This document shows positions 1-7,405 of a stretch of DNA of 9,021 bases, in pieces (position 1 is the first letter of the stretch; each line of letters starts with the position of its first letter). Position numbers and translations under genes: made by a program. The stretch comes from Bacteroidales bacterium (lineage in GTDB: Bacteria > Bacteroidota > Bacteroidia > Bacteroidales > UBA932): positions 1-9,021 of the forward strand of contig JAFZIX010000192.1 in assembly GCA_017554135.1 (NCBI GenBank), read 5' to 3'. Below the pieces are notes generated by a model. It was not told the DNA's origin and ran no database searches. It worked only from the letters and a program-made list of their open reading frames with translations.

Positions 1-1
1 C

Positions 2-556
2 ATACCTGAGGTAGTAATAGTCCATCCGGATGTTTTCCGCGATGAGCGGGGCTATTTCTTTGAATCTTTCAACGAAAGGGCCTTCGCTCAACTGATGTAT
101 CCGGTACGTTTCGTGCAGGACAACGAAAGTCTTTCCCGCTACGGAACCGTGCGCGGGCTGCACTATCAGAAGGGGGATGCCGCTCAGGCAAAGTTAGTAC
201 GTGTAATAAGAGGAAGAGTTCTCGACATTGCAGTCGACATCCGGGTGGGGAGCCCCACTTTCGGCAAGTGGGCTGCGGCGGAACTTTCCGGTGAAAATGC
301 CTCCCAACTGTTCGTCCCGCGCGGTTTTGCGCACGGATTCAGCGTGCTCAGCGAAGAGGCGGTCTTTCAGTATAAATGCGACAACTTCTACAATCCCGCT
401 GCAGAGGGCGCCATCGCCTGGGATGATCCGGATCTGGCAATAGATTGGATGATTCCTGCAGAGGATGTGATACTGTCCGAGAAGGATAAGAGACATTCCT
501 TCCTGAAAGACATTCCGGCGGAGGATCTCTTCCTGTACGGTTCCAAACTGTATTGA
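2..556 (+). CDS. rfbC: dTDP-4-dehydrorhamnose 3,5-epimerase, 5'-truncated by window edge
   Basis: This is the cupin-fold epimerase of dTDP-L-rhamnose synthesis (RmlC). It inverts C3 and C5 of dTDP-4-keto-6-deoxyglucose in the cytoplasm before RfbD reduction, supplying rhamnose for surface polysaccharide. The reading frame is open from base 2 and gives 184 residues. The first visible residues (IPEVVIVHPDVFRDERGYFFES) match the family N-terminus, so only about 5-8 residues and the start codon are missing. In fragment numbering, RGLHYQ holds the catalytic His (H54). VLDIAVDIR, VPRGFAHGF and the QYKCDNFYNP tyrosine region follow in the usual order, then a WDDPDLAIDW-type segment. The internal ATG at base 95 is not the start, because conserved sequence precedes it. 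The stop TGA shares its A with the pheA ATG, so rfbC is directly coupled to an aromatic amino acid operon, which is unexpected for a rhamnose gene. The identification is firm. Confidence 0.95.
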   Translation: MPEVVIVHPDVFRDERGYFFESFNERAFAQLMYPVRFVQDNESLSRYGTVRGLHYQKGDAAQAKLVRVIRGRVLDIAVDIRVGSPTFGKWAAAELSGENASQLFVPRGFAHGFSVLSEEAVFQYKCDNFYNPAAEGAIAWDDPDLAIDWMIPAEDVILSEKDKRHSFLKDIPAEDLFLYGSKLY

Positions 557-1386
557 TGAAAAAAGTTGCAATCCAGGGCTACTCCGGCTGCTTCCACGAA
601 GAAGCCGCGCGCAGTTTCTACTCTTCTTTGGGAGAGGAGAATCTGCAGATGGTTGAGTGCGATACCTTCGACGGCCTCTACCAGGCCATCGCAAAAGGGG
701 AAGCCGAGGCTGCGGTAATGGCCATCGAAAACACCGTTTCCGGCGGACTCATCCCCAACTTCGACCTCCTCCGCAAAAATCCCCAGAAGATTAAGGGAGA
801 AGTTTTCCTGCATATCGAGCAGAACCTGATGGCTCTGCCCGGGCAGAGCATTTCCGACCTGAAGGAAGTGCGCACCCACTATATGGCCATCAACCAGACG
901 CGAGAGTTCTTCAAAGACTGGCCGCAGATACGGCTGGTCGAGTCGGAGGATACCGCAAAATCCGCCGCACAGGTGGCCCGGGAGGGGTTGAAAGGCGTCG
1001 GCGCCGTGGCGTCCGCCTTTGCCGCCGAACTCTACGGCCTGGAAATCCTCGCCCCCGGTATAGAGACCTACAAGCAGAACTTCACCCGCTTCCTGATAAT
1101 GGACGACGGCCTCACCGTGCCGGAGGATAAGATAGATAAGGCATCTCTCTGCTTTACCCTGCCGCACACTCCGGGCTCCCTCGCTCACATCCTCACCATC
1201 CTCTCGTTCTACGAGATGAACCTTACCCGTATCCAGTCCCTGCCCATCCCCGGCAAGGAATGGCAATACTTCTTCTACGTCGATATCAAATTCAGCACCT
1301 ACGAGCGCTATCAGCAGGCGATCGCCGCCGTGCGTCCCCTGATCGAGGAGTTCCAGGTGCTGGGAGAATACACATCCGCCCTATGA
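556..1386 (+). CDS. pheA: Prephenate dehydratase, monofunctional, with C-terminal ACT domain
   Basis: The enzyme converts prephenate to phenylpyruvate, the committed step to phenylalanine, in the cytoplasm. The product is 276 aa, normal for a PDT-ACT protein without a mutase domain. The catalytic part spans about residues 2-180, with the AIENTVSGGL motif at 56-65 and the signature NFTRF at 175-179 (catalytic Thr177). An ACT domain follows at about 195-275. Its two Phe-binding motifs, GALV and ESRP in E. coli, read GSLA (207-210) and QSLP (227-230) here, so feedback inhibition could differ. I chose the ATG at 556, which overlaps the rfbC stop as TGATG; the TTG one codon upstream is the alternative and adds one residue. 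The gene ends in an ATGA overlap with the aminotransferase. Chorismate mutase activity must come from another protein, evidently the fusion encoded two genes downstream of the aminotransferase. Confidence 0.95.
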   Translation: MKKVAIQGYSGCFHEEAARSFYSSLGEENLQMVECDTFDGLYQAIAKGEAEAAVMAIENTVSGGLIPNFDLLRKNPQKIKGEVFLHIEQNLMALPGQSISDLKEVRTHYMAINQTREFFKDWPQIRLVESEDTAKSAAQVAREGLKGVGAVASAFAAELYGLEILAPGIETYKQNFTRFLIMDDGLTVPEDKIDKASLCFTLPHTPGSLAHILTILSFYEMNLTRIQSLPIPGKEWQYFFYVDIKFSTYERYQQAIAAVRPLIEEFQVLGEYTSAL

Positions 1387-2546
1387 TTATCCAGCCAGCA
1401 ACCCGCACCGAGAGCGTAAAAGAGTACTACTTCTCCAAGAAGAACAGGGAAATCGCCGCAATGAATGCAGATGGCCGCAAGGAAGCGGTGATCAACCTTG
1501 GCATAGGTTCTCCGAACGGACGCCCGCCGCAGGCCGCTATCGATACCCTCTGCGCCACCGCCATACGGGACGGGGTGCATGCATATCAGCCTTATGTGGG
1601 CACTCCCGAACTGCGAAAGGCCTTTGCAGACTGGTACGCCCGCTGGTATGAGGTGGAACTGGATCCATCCTCAGAAATCCAGCCCCTGACTGGCTCCAAA
1701 GAGGGAATCCTGATTACTTCGATGGCATTCCTGAACCCGGGCGACAAGGTGCTGGTGCCGGATCCGGGATATCCCACCTACAGTTCTTCCGCACGTCTCT
1801 GCGAGGCGGAGATAGTGAACTACGACCTGGTGGAATCGCTTGGCTGGCAGCCGGATTTAGAGGCGCTGGAGGCCATGGACCTTTCCGGGGTGAAGATGAT
1901 GTGGACCAACTATCCCAACATGCCCACTGGGGCGCCGGCCGATCCGGCATTATATGAGCGGCTGGTGGATTTCGGGCGCAGGCACGGGATACTCATCTGC
2001 AACGACAATCCCTACAGTTTCATCCTGACAGATAAGCATTATTCGATTCTGGCAGTGCCGGGGGCGAAGGAGTGCTGCCTGGAATTGAATTCTCTCAGCA
2101 AGGCGCACAATATGGCAGGCTGGCGCCTTGGGATGGTGGCTGCTTCCGGCGATGTGATTTATGAGATACTGAAAGTGAAGAGCCAGTTAGATTCCGGTAT
2201 ATTCCGCCCGCTCCAGATGGCTGCGGTGGAGGCGCTCGCACAGGGACCGGAATGGTTCGCATCCCTGAATGAAGAATACACCCGCAGGCGCGTTGCCGCC
2301 GGGCGCATCTTCGATGCCCTGGGAGTGCGCTATAATCCTGATTCTCAGGGGCTTTTCCTCTGGGGCCGAGTGCCGGAAGGGGTGGATCCGGTGGCACTTT
2401 CCGACAAACTCCTCCATGAGGCGGGCGTGTTCATCACCCCCGGATTCATCTTCGGGAAGAACGGAGAAAACTACCTGCGCGTTTCGCTCTGCGCCACCGT
2501 TGAGGTGTTCGGGCGGGCGCTGGAAAAGATAAAGAAAGTAATATGA
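1383..2546 (+). CDS. Class I/II PLP-dependent aminotransferase, probably aromatic
   Basis: This is a 387-aa fold-type I aminotransferase. From its position between pheA and tyrA it probably transaminates phenylpyruvate and 4-hydroxyphenylpyruvate to Phe and Tyr; a prephenate aminotransferase (arogenate route) or a broader substrate range is possible. Seen in the sequence: the PLP-anchoring PLTGSKEG stretch at 101-108, CNDNPYSF with Asp208 and Tyr211 for the pyridine N and O3', the Schiff-base Lys240 in NSLSKAHNMAGWR with phosphate-binding Arg248, and the substrate-carboxylate Arg366 in YLRVSLC. One oddity is the loop usually read as NPTG preceded by Asn: here it is YPNMPTG, placing Met180 where Asn194 of aspartate aminotransferase normally contacts PLP and substrate. 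The start at 1383 (ATGA overlap with pheA) is chosen because the upstream in-frame extension to 1260 lies inside pheA and shows no family sequence. The family is certain; the substrate is inferred. Confidence 0.93.
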   Translation: MIIQPATRTESVKEYYFSKKNREIAAMNADGRKEAVINLGIGSPNGRPPQAAIDTLCATAIRDGVHAYQPYVGTPELRKAFADWYARWYEVELDPSSEIQPLTGSKEGILITSMAFLNPGDKVLVPDPGYPTYSSSARLCEAEIVNYDLVESLGWQPDLEALEAMDLSGVKMMWTNYPNMPTGAPADPALYERLVDFGRRHGILICNDNPYSFILTDKHYSILAVPGAKECCLELNSLSKAHNMAGWRLGMVAASGDVIYEILKVKSQLDSGIFRPLQMAAVEALAQGPEWFASLNEEYTRRRVAAGRIFDALGVRYNPDSQGLFLWGRVPEGVDPVALSDKLLHEAGVFITPGFIFGKNGENYLRVSLCATVEVFGRALEKIKKVI

Positions 2547-3388
2547 ACGTAGGAGTTATAGGACTCGGCCTGATTGGCGGTTCCATCGCCATCGACCTTC
2601 GCAAGCGCGGTTTTGCGGAGAAGGTGCTGGGCGTGGAGAACGAGAAACTGAATGCCGAGGCTGCCCTGAAGATAGGGCTGGCAGATGAAATAGTGGATCT
2701 GGAAGCCTGTGTGGCTGCATCGGACGTGATAGTGATTGCGATTCCGGTGGGTGCTGCGGTGAAGTTGCTGCCATCTGTGCTCGATTTGGTGGCCGGCACC
2801 GAGAAGGTTGTGCTGGATGTCTGCTCCGTGAAGGAGTGCCTCTGTCAGGTGGCTGCCGGGCACAAGGCCCGTGCACAGTACGTTGCCACGCATCCTATGG
2901 CTGGCACGGAATATTCAGGTCCATGGGCGGCCATGCCCGGTCTGTTCGACGGCCGTGCCTGCATCTTCTGCGACATTGAGGAGTCATCTCCCAAGGCAGT
3001 GCGTCTGGCGGAGAAAATCTACGACGTGCTGAATATGCGGGTGATTCGCATGCGCAGCGACGCACATGACATGCACGTGGCGTATGTGTCTCATATCTCG
3101 CATATTACATCCTTTGCCCTGGCGCTGACCGTGCTGGACAAGGAGAAAGATGAAAAGCATATTTTCGATCTGGCATCCGGAGGTTTTTCCTCCACCGTGC
3201 GCCTCGCCAAGAGCAGCGCGGACATGTGGGTGCCCATCCTCGCACAGAATCATGACAACGTGCTGCGAGTGATAGATACATATATAGATAAGATGAAGGA
3301 GTTCCGCACGGCGATTGATGCTTACGACGAGGAGCGTATCCGGGAACTCATCGAGGAAGGAAACAAGATTAAACGCATTATCCGATAA
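2543..3388 (+). CDS. tyrA: Prephenate dehydrogenase
   Basis: The enzyme oxidatively decarboxylates prephenate to 4-hydroxyphenylpyruvate on the way to tyrosine, in the cytoplasm. The product is 281 aa, the size of a monofunctional TyrA without a mutase or ACT domain. The N-terminal Rossmann fold carries GLGLIGGS at 7-14 (GxGxxG). ATHPMAGTE holds His117, equivalent to the catalytic His197 of the E. coli T-protein. The helical C-terminal half shows the family pattern DAHDMHVAYVSHISH at 173-187 and a GGFSSTVRLA segment whose Arg fits the substrate-binding arginine. The cofactor (NAD or NADP) cannot be safely read from the sequence, and arogenate could be an alternative substrate. The start overlaps the aminotransferase stop (ATGA), and the TAA stop shares one base with the next ATG (TAATG), so the gene sits inside a tightly coupled operon. 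Confidence 0.94.
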   Translation: MNVGVIGLGLIGGSIAIDLRKRGFAEKVLGVENEKLNAEAALKIGLADEIVDLEACVAASDVIVIAIPVGAAVKLLPSVLDLVAGTEKVVLDVCSVKECLCQVAAGHKARAQYVATHPMAGTEYSGPWAAMPGLFDGRACIFCDIEESSPKAVRLAEKIYDVLNMRVIRMRSDAHDMHVAYVSHISHITSFALALTVLDKEKDEKHIFDLASGGFSSTVRLAKSSADMWVPILAQNHDNVLRVIDTYIDKMKEFRTAIDAYDEERIRELIEEGNKIKRIIR

Positions 3389-4467
3389 TGGCAGCAAAGT
3401 TCGATTTGATACCCCTGAACGACTGGGGATTCTTCCATCTTCCTCCGCGTCCCTGCGTGATTGCAGGTCCCTGCAGTGCGGAAAGCGAAGAGCAGGTGAT
3501 GGAGACCGCACGAGGGCTCAAGGAGATAGGCATCAACGTATTCCGCGCAGGGATCTGGAAGCCCCGCACTCATCCGGGATGCTTCGAGGGTGTCGGTGTA
3601 GAAGGACTTCGCTGGATGCAGCAGGTCAAGCGCGAACTGGGGATGAAGGTTTGCACCGAGGTCGCCAGCGAGAAGCATGTTTTCGAGTGCCTGACGCACG
3701 GGGTGGATATGGTCTGGCTGGGTGCCCGCACCACCGCTAATCCTTTCCTCGTGCAGGAGATTGCCGAGGCTCTGCGCGATACCGATATCCCGGTGCTGGT
3801 GAAGAATCCCGTCAATCCGGATCTCGACCTATGGATAGGGGCATTCGAGAGGCTTTATGGTCAGGGAATCCGCAAACTGGGTGCCATCCATCGTGGAGTT
3901 TCCACTTCCTCCAAGATCAGGTATCGTAACGATCCCCACTGGGAGATGGCGGCTGAATTGCGCGCCCGTTATCCGGAGATTCCGTTGTTCGCCGATCCCA
4001 GCCACATGGGCGGCAAGAGGGAGTATCTTAAGGAACTGTCGCAGAGGGCGATGGATCTGGGCTTCGAGGGCCTTATGATTGAGAGCCACCGCGATCCTTC
4101 CTGCGCTCTGAGCGATGCGTCCCAGCAACTGACTCCTTCTGCTTTAATTGAGTTGCTGGAGTCTTTGGTTGTGCGCGATGCCGCTACTGCCGACGAGCGA
4201 TTCAACGATGAACTCCGGCAGTTGCGCGCCCGTATCGATGTCCTGGACGAAAATCTGGTGTTCACCCTGGCTTCCCGCATGAAGGTCAGTCGCCAGATCG
4301 GCGACCTGAAGAAAGAGAACAGTGTGGCGATCCTGCAGCCAAGCCGCTGGGATGCCGTCCTGGAGAAGGTTGCCTCCTCCGCCGAAGGCTACGGCATCGA
4401 TCCCGAATTCATCAAGCGCATCTTCAACACCATCCACGACGCCTCCGTCGCCGAGCAGAATAAGTAG
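3388..4467 (+). CDS. Bifunctional DAHP synthase (type I beta) / chorismate mutase (AroQ) fusion
   Basis: The protein combines the first shikimate-pathway reaction (PEP + erythrose 4-phosphate to DAHP) with the chorismate to prephenate rearrangement. It is 359 aa. The synthase domain spans about 5-263: GPCSAES at 27-33, KPRT at 58-61, LGARTT at 111-116, LVKNPVNPD, GAIHRG and DPSHMGGKRE. Metal ligands fit Cys29, His206, Glu232 and Asp243; the last three have the same spacing as in the Thermotoga enzyme. There is no N-terminal ferredoxin-like regulatory domain. The mutase domain spans about 272-357 and aligns gap-free from the first Arg to the last Gln with the E. coli AroQ active site: Arg280, Arg297, Lys308, Arg320, Ser353, Gln357. 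Trp321 sits where E. coli has Glu52, and Gln317 where it has Asp48. The synthase-mutase order is the reverse of Bacillus AroA and matches enzymes described from Porphyromonas and Prevotella, where the mutase mediates prephenate inhibition. It is the last gene of the operon. Confidence 0.95.
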   Translation: MAAKFDLIPLNDWGFFHLPPRPCVIAGPCSAESEEQVMETARGLKEIGINVFRAGIWKPRTHPGCFEGVGVEGLRWMQQVKRELGMKVCTEVASEKHVFECLTHGVDMVWLGARTTANPFLVQEIAEALRDTDIPVLVKNPVNPDLDLWIGAFERLYGQGIRKLGAIHRGVSTSSKIRYRNDPHWEMAAELRARYPEIPLFADPSHMGGKREYLKELSQRAMDLGFEGLMIESHRDPSCALSDASQQLTPSALIELLESLVVRDAATADERFNDELRQLRARIDVLDENLVFTLASRMKVSRQIGDLKKENSVAILQPSRWDAVLEKVASSAEGYGIDPEFIKRIFNTIHDASVAEQNK

Positions 4468-4481
4468 CCGGCGGCCGCCGG
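4468..4481. repeat. GC-only 14-bp perfect palindrome in the convergent intergenic gap
   Basis: CCGGCGGCCGCCGG begins right after the stop codon of the DAHPS-CM gene and fills half of the 27-bp gap before the recX stop. As RNA it could form a 5-bp all-GC stem (CCGGC/GCCGG) with a GGCC loop on either transcript. Its place between two converging operons suits a bidirectional terminator, but neither side has a U tract (the + side continues TGGCGACAC), so it does not meet the usual intrinsic terminator pattern. The termination role is inferred. Confidence 0.35.
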
Positions 4482-4494
4482 TGGCGACACTATT

Positions 4495-4959
4495 TCATTC
4501 GGGAGTGGTTATCTGTCGGACCAGAGGGTCGATTTCTTCATATTCATAGCCCCGGGTAAGGGCGAATTTAATCAGTTTAAGGCGGCCCTGAGGGTCGTCT
4601 TGCAGGCTATGCCATTTATTCATGAGGAGTTTTTTAAGACGGGCGGATGCCTTGTCGGTGTCGATTTCCTCAAGAGCGGATGTTATGTCGGCATCGGAGA
4701 TTCCCTTCGCGCGAAGCTGGAAGCGAATCTTGATAGGGCCCCAGCCCTGCAGACCGGACTTTTCCCGGGCGAATGCGGCGGCGTAGCGGGCGTTGTCTAC
4801 GAACTTGTCGGCAACCAGAGCGGCTACCACTTCATCTGCCTTCTGCCTGTCGCCCTCCAGCCGGTCCAGCGCCTTCCGGCGGATGTCCAACTCACAATAC
4901 TCACGCTTGGCGCACAAGGCCTCCAGCGCACTCTTTACTGTTTTAATATCCGTTTCCAT
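4495..4959 (-). CDS. recX: Regulatory protein RecX
   Basis: RecX proteins bind RecA filaments and modulate, usually inhibit, strand exchange and co-protease activity. The product from the ATG at 4959 is 154 aa, typical of the family. It is all-helical and has the three-repeat RecX layout: an N-terminal AKREYCELDIRRKAL segment (17-31), the central FVDNARYAAAFAREKSG block (53-69) followed by GWGPIKIRFQLRAKGIS (72-88), and a C-terminal KLIKFALTRGYEYEEID segment (128-144). An in-frame start at 4989 would add ten residues but runs into the patatin gene and has no family similarity, so 4959 is preferred. It lies 4 bases after the patatin stop, so it is the last gene of the rlmN-patatin-recX unit. 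recA itself is about 3.6 kb away on the opposite arm of the same divergent promoter region, rather than immediately upstream as in many bacteria. Confidence 0.9.
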   Translation of the reverse strand: METDIKTVKSALEALCAKREYCELDIRRKALDRLEGDRQKADEVVAALVADKFVDNARYAAAFAREKSGLQGWGPIKIRFQLRAKGISDADITSALEEIDTDKASARLKKLLMNKWHSLQDDPQGRLKLIKFALTRGYEYEEIDPLVRQITTPE

Positions 4960-4963
4960 AGTA

Positions 4964-7405
4964 TTAGAAATCGAAACCAACGCCAACATAGGCGCTCCAT
5001 CCGCGGAAGTCGGACCATTGCAGCCGTGCCCTGACAGGGCCGATTATGGAATCGTAGGCCAGTTCGCCGGCGAATCCCCAATATGTGGGCAGGACTTCCC
5101 TGAAAGTATTGGGCAGGGATTCATTGTCGTTAAAGATTCCGGCCAGCAGGGATGCATACATCTTATTATCTATACGCGCACGGAAGTCCAGATTCAAGAC
5201 CAGGGCTATATCCTTGGCCGGGGTTGCCTGGTTGAATCCGATGAAAGGCATCTGGCTGCCGATATATCGCCCGCGCATGGTGCCGCCCACGAAATTGGCA
5301 TAGAAGAGATTATCGTCCGCACCGTTGATGATGGAGCGGAAATACATCTCCGGAAGGATGGAGAACCAATCGTTGATTCTGAAGACATTGCGGAAATCCA
5401 TCCCCATTATCAATGTTCCGGAATCCCACGGCAGCAACTGGAAATCAGCGCCTACCGACATACCCTTCGACGGGAAATACAAATCGTCAAGCGTATAGTG
5501 GCGGACATTGGCATACAAGGAACGGAAATGCTTGCTGAGCAGTTGGAGTTGGTCTTTGGGCACGGTATTTCCTGAATCTGTCAGCCACGAACTGACCGAA
5601 TAGTTTTCCTGCTTGATACCCACACGGAAATCGAAAGACTCCTTCCTGATCCCGGAAAGATAGGCATCGAAGCAGTTGTTGTGGAATCCTGTACGGTAGT
5701 TATATGCTCCCTGCCGTATCATCGCATTGGTGAAGCCGGATTTTACCTCCAGATTGAAGGTCGGTAGCAGAGGTGCCGTGTAAGAATATCTTGCCAGACC
5801 GTAAAGATGGTTACCCAGACGCCCTTCAAGATCCAGACGAAAACCGCGCAACTTATTGACGTTCAGGCCAATATTCAGCATGGCGGCAACAAGTTCCTCG
5901 GAATCCGCACGCCCGGCAGCACCGATACGATGCACAGGCCCCTTGGTGCAGTTGAAGTTCAGGATATATCCGTCTACGTAAGGAGACATAGTATAGTTTA
6001 CTGCTTCGAAGGCATCCATCGAGAAGAGCCGGCAGACCGCCTCCTCTATCTGGGGTGCCATCACCTCGTCTCCTGCCTTTATCTTCACTTCCCGGAGAAG
6101 AAAGAGGGCATCGTCGGAATCCACTCCGTTAAAGTGTATTCCGTTGATTTTCACTGCCTTCTTGTTGATGTCCACAGCCTTGGGGGCCTGCAGTTTGAGC
6201 GTTGCAGAGCCCACCTTTTTCTTTACTTCAGACAGGGCGGCATCCTGGGCTACCGCAGCTTTATGCCCCCGGCAGAGTATGGTATCCACCGACTCGGTGT
6301 CGAAACTGAGCATGGTATAACCGCTCATGTCCGGGTGAATAGTGACGTCCCCGTGGTGCACATTTCCCATATAAACTTCGCGCCCCAGCATCTCGCTTAT
6401 CTGCATCACAAGATCCATTATGTTGTTGATCTGTGCATAGGAAGGGTCCGCATCCGCCAGCATCACACCTATCACTATATCCGCACCCATCGCGCGTGCC
6501 ATATCGGTGGGATAGTTGTTGCGCGTGCCACCGTCGATCAGGATCATATCCTTATAGCGGACAGGCTCGAACAGCACCGGAATCGACATCGTGGAACGCA
6601 TGGCGGTATTCAAGGGGCCGGAAGTCCAGTATTTCGCTTTGCCGGACACCACGTCGGATGCCACGCAGAAGTAAGGAATCGGCAGATCGAAGAAATCCAG
6701 AGAATCCTGGTAACCCACTGTCATCGAGGCGATTATATTGTTCACATTCACCCCGTAGGCATAGCCTGCCGGGAGGCTGTTGAAACGTGTGGTGGCAGCC
6801 GCCCCGTACACCAGATCTTCTTCCTGATCGGCATTCAGGTTCAGCCCCTTACGGCGGGCGGAAGCCAGCACTCCCTCCTCCACCTTTGCGGCGAAATCCT
6901 CTCTGGAGTAATGGAAAGGAATCGAAACCAGGTAGCGCGACTGGCGCATCTTCTTGTTATAGGAGACTACGTCCTGGTCCACTTTGTCCGAAAGTGCCTT
7001 GCTCCAGTCCATACCCCGCACGAGGGTATCCAGTTCATCACCGGTGTAGCCGAGCGCGTACAGGCCGCCTATCAGCCCGCCCATGCTGGTGCCGAGCACC
7101 ATATCCACCGGTATCTCCTTCTGCTCCAGATATTTGATGATGCTGACATGCGCAGCGCCCTTTGCTCCACCGCCGCTCAGAACCAGGGCTATGGTAGGAC
7201 GCTTCTCCTTCCTGCGTATATCCTCCATCCTTTTGCGCATACGGATGAATACCAGTGAATCTTCGTCCGGATCCCTGCTGGTGGCTGACAAACGCACGGT
7301 CTGCGCCTGGCGCCTGCCAGGATAGCGCCGGGCAGTACGCTGGCCCTCCGCATTCAGGGTGCAGAAGATTGCGACGATGGCAAGTATGTAGCGCAGTTTA
7401 GTCAT
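4964..7405 (-). CDS. Patatin-like phospholipase with POTRA-like segment and C-terminal outer-membrane beta-barrel
   Basis: An 813-aa exported protein. Residues 1-21 form a signal peptide (MTKLRY, then a hydrophobic run ILAIVAIFCTLNA). The patatin domain spans about 71-315: the oxyanion glycine loop LSGGGAKGAAH at 76-86, nucleophile Ser107 in GTSMGG, and catalytic Asp291 in LIDGGTRNNYP, so the Ser-Asp dyad is intact. A POTRA-like stretch lies at about 417-490 (VKINGIHFNGVD to LNFNCTKGP). The remaining ~320 residues have alternating aromatic and polar strands and end in Phe (YVGVGFDF), as in Omp85/D15-type barrels. This layout resembles PlpD of Pseudomonas and FplA of Fusobacterium (type Vd secretion), predicting a lipase at the outer membrane. 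The lipid substrate and the cell face are unknown. The ATG at 7405 overlaps the end of rlmN by 8 bases. An ATG at 7426 would give a longer signal peptide; the frame open to 7501 is overlap only. Confidence 0.9.
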   Translation of the reverse strand: MTKLRYILAIVAIFCTLNAEGQRTARRYPGRRQAQTVRLSATSRDPDEDSLVFIRMRKRMEDIRRKEKRPTIALVLSGGGAKGAAHVSIIKYLEQKEIPVDMVLGTSMGGLIGGLYALGYTGDELDTLVRGMDWSKALSDKVDQDVVSYNKKMRQSRYLVSIPFHYSREDFAAKVEEGVLASARRKGLNLNADQEEDLVYGAAATTRFNSLPAGYAYGVNVNNIIASMTVGYQDSLDFFDLPIPYFCVASDVVSGKAKYWTSGPLNTAMRSTMSIPVLFEPVRYKDMILIDGGTRNNYPTDMARAMGADIVIGVMLADADPSYAQINNIMDLVMQISEMLGREVYMGNVHHGDVTIHPDMSGYTMLSFDTESVDTILCRGHKAAVAQDAALSEVKKKVGSATLKLQAPKAVDINKKAVKINGIHFNGVDSDDALFLLREVKIKAGDEVMAPQIEEAVCRLFSMDAFEAVNYTMSPYVDGYILNFNCTKGPVHRIGAAGRADSEELVAAMLNIGLNVNKLRGFRLDLEGRLGNHLYGLARYSYTAPLLPTFNLEVKSGFTNAMIRQGAYNYRTGFHNNCFDAYLSGIRKESFDFRVGIKQENYSVSSWLTDSGNTVPKDQLQLLSKHFRSLYANVRHYTLDDLYFPSKGMSVGADFQLLPWDSGTLIMGMDFRNVFRINDWFSILPEMYFRSIINGADDNLFYANFVGGTMRGRYIGSQMPFIGFNQATPAKDIALVLNLDFRARIDNKMYASLLAGIFNDNESLPNTFREVLPTYWGFAGELAYDSIIGPVRARLQWSDFRGWSAYVGVGFDF

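Noticed and set aside
388..1266. 292-codon open frame on the - strand opposite rfbC/pheA
   Set aside because: It spans the end of one conserved gene and most of another in antisense, shows no recognisable family, and fits a codon-bias shadow.
1260..1382. Upstream extension of the aminotransferase frame inside pheA
   Set aside because: It is an Arg-rich, non-conserved translation overlapping the ACT domain of PheA. The ATGA junction at 1383 matches the pattern of the other genes.
4793..5575. 260-codon + strand frame across the recX/patatin junction
   Set aside because: It is antisense to both the RecX N-terminus and the patatin barrel, and no domain was recognised in it.
5807..7258. 483-codon open frame on the + strand opposite the patatin gene
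   Set aside because: It is wholly antisense to a gene with clear catalytic motifs. Its translation is His/Arg-rich without recognisable domains, and long antisense frames are expected in GC-rich coding DNA.
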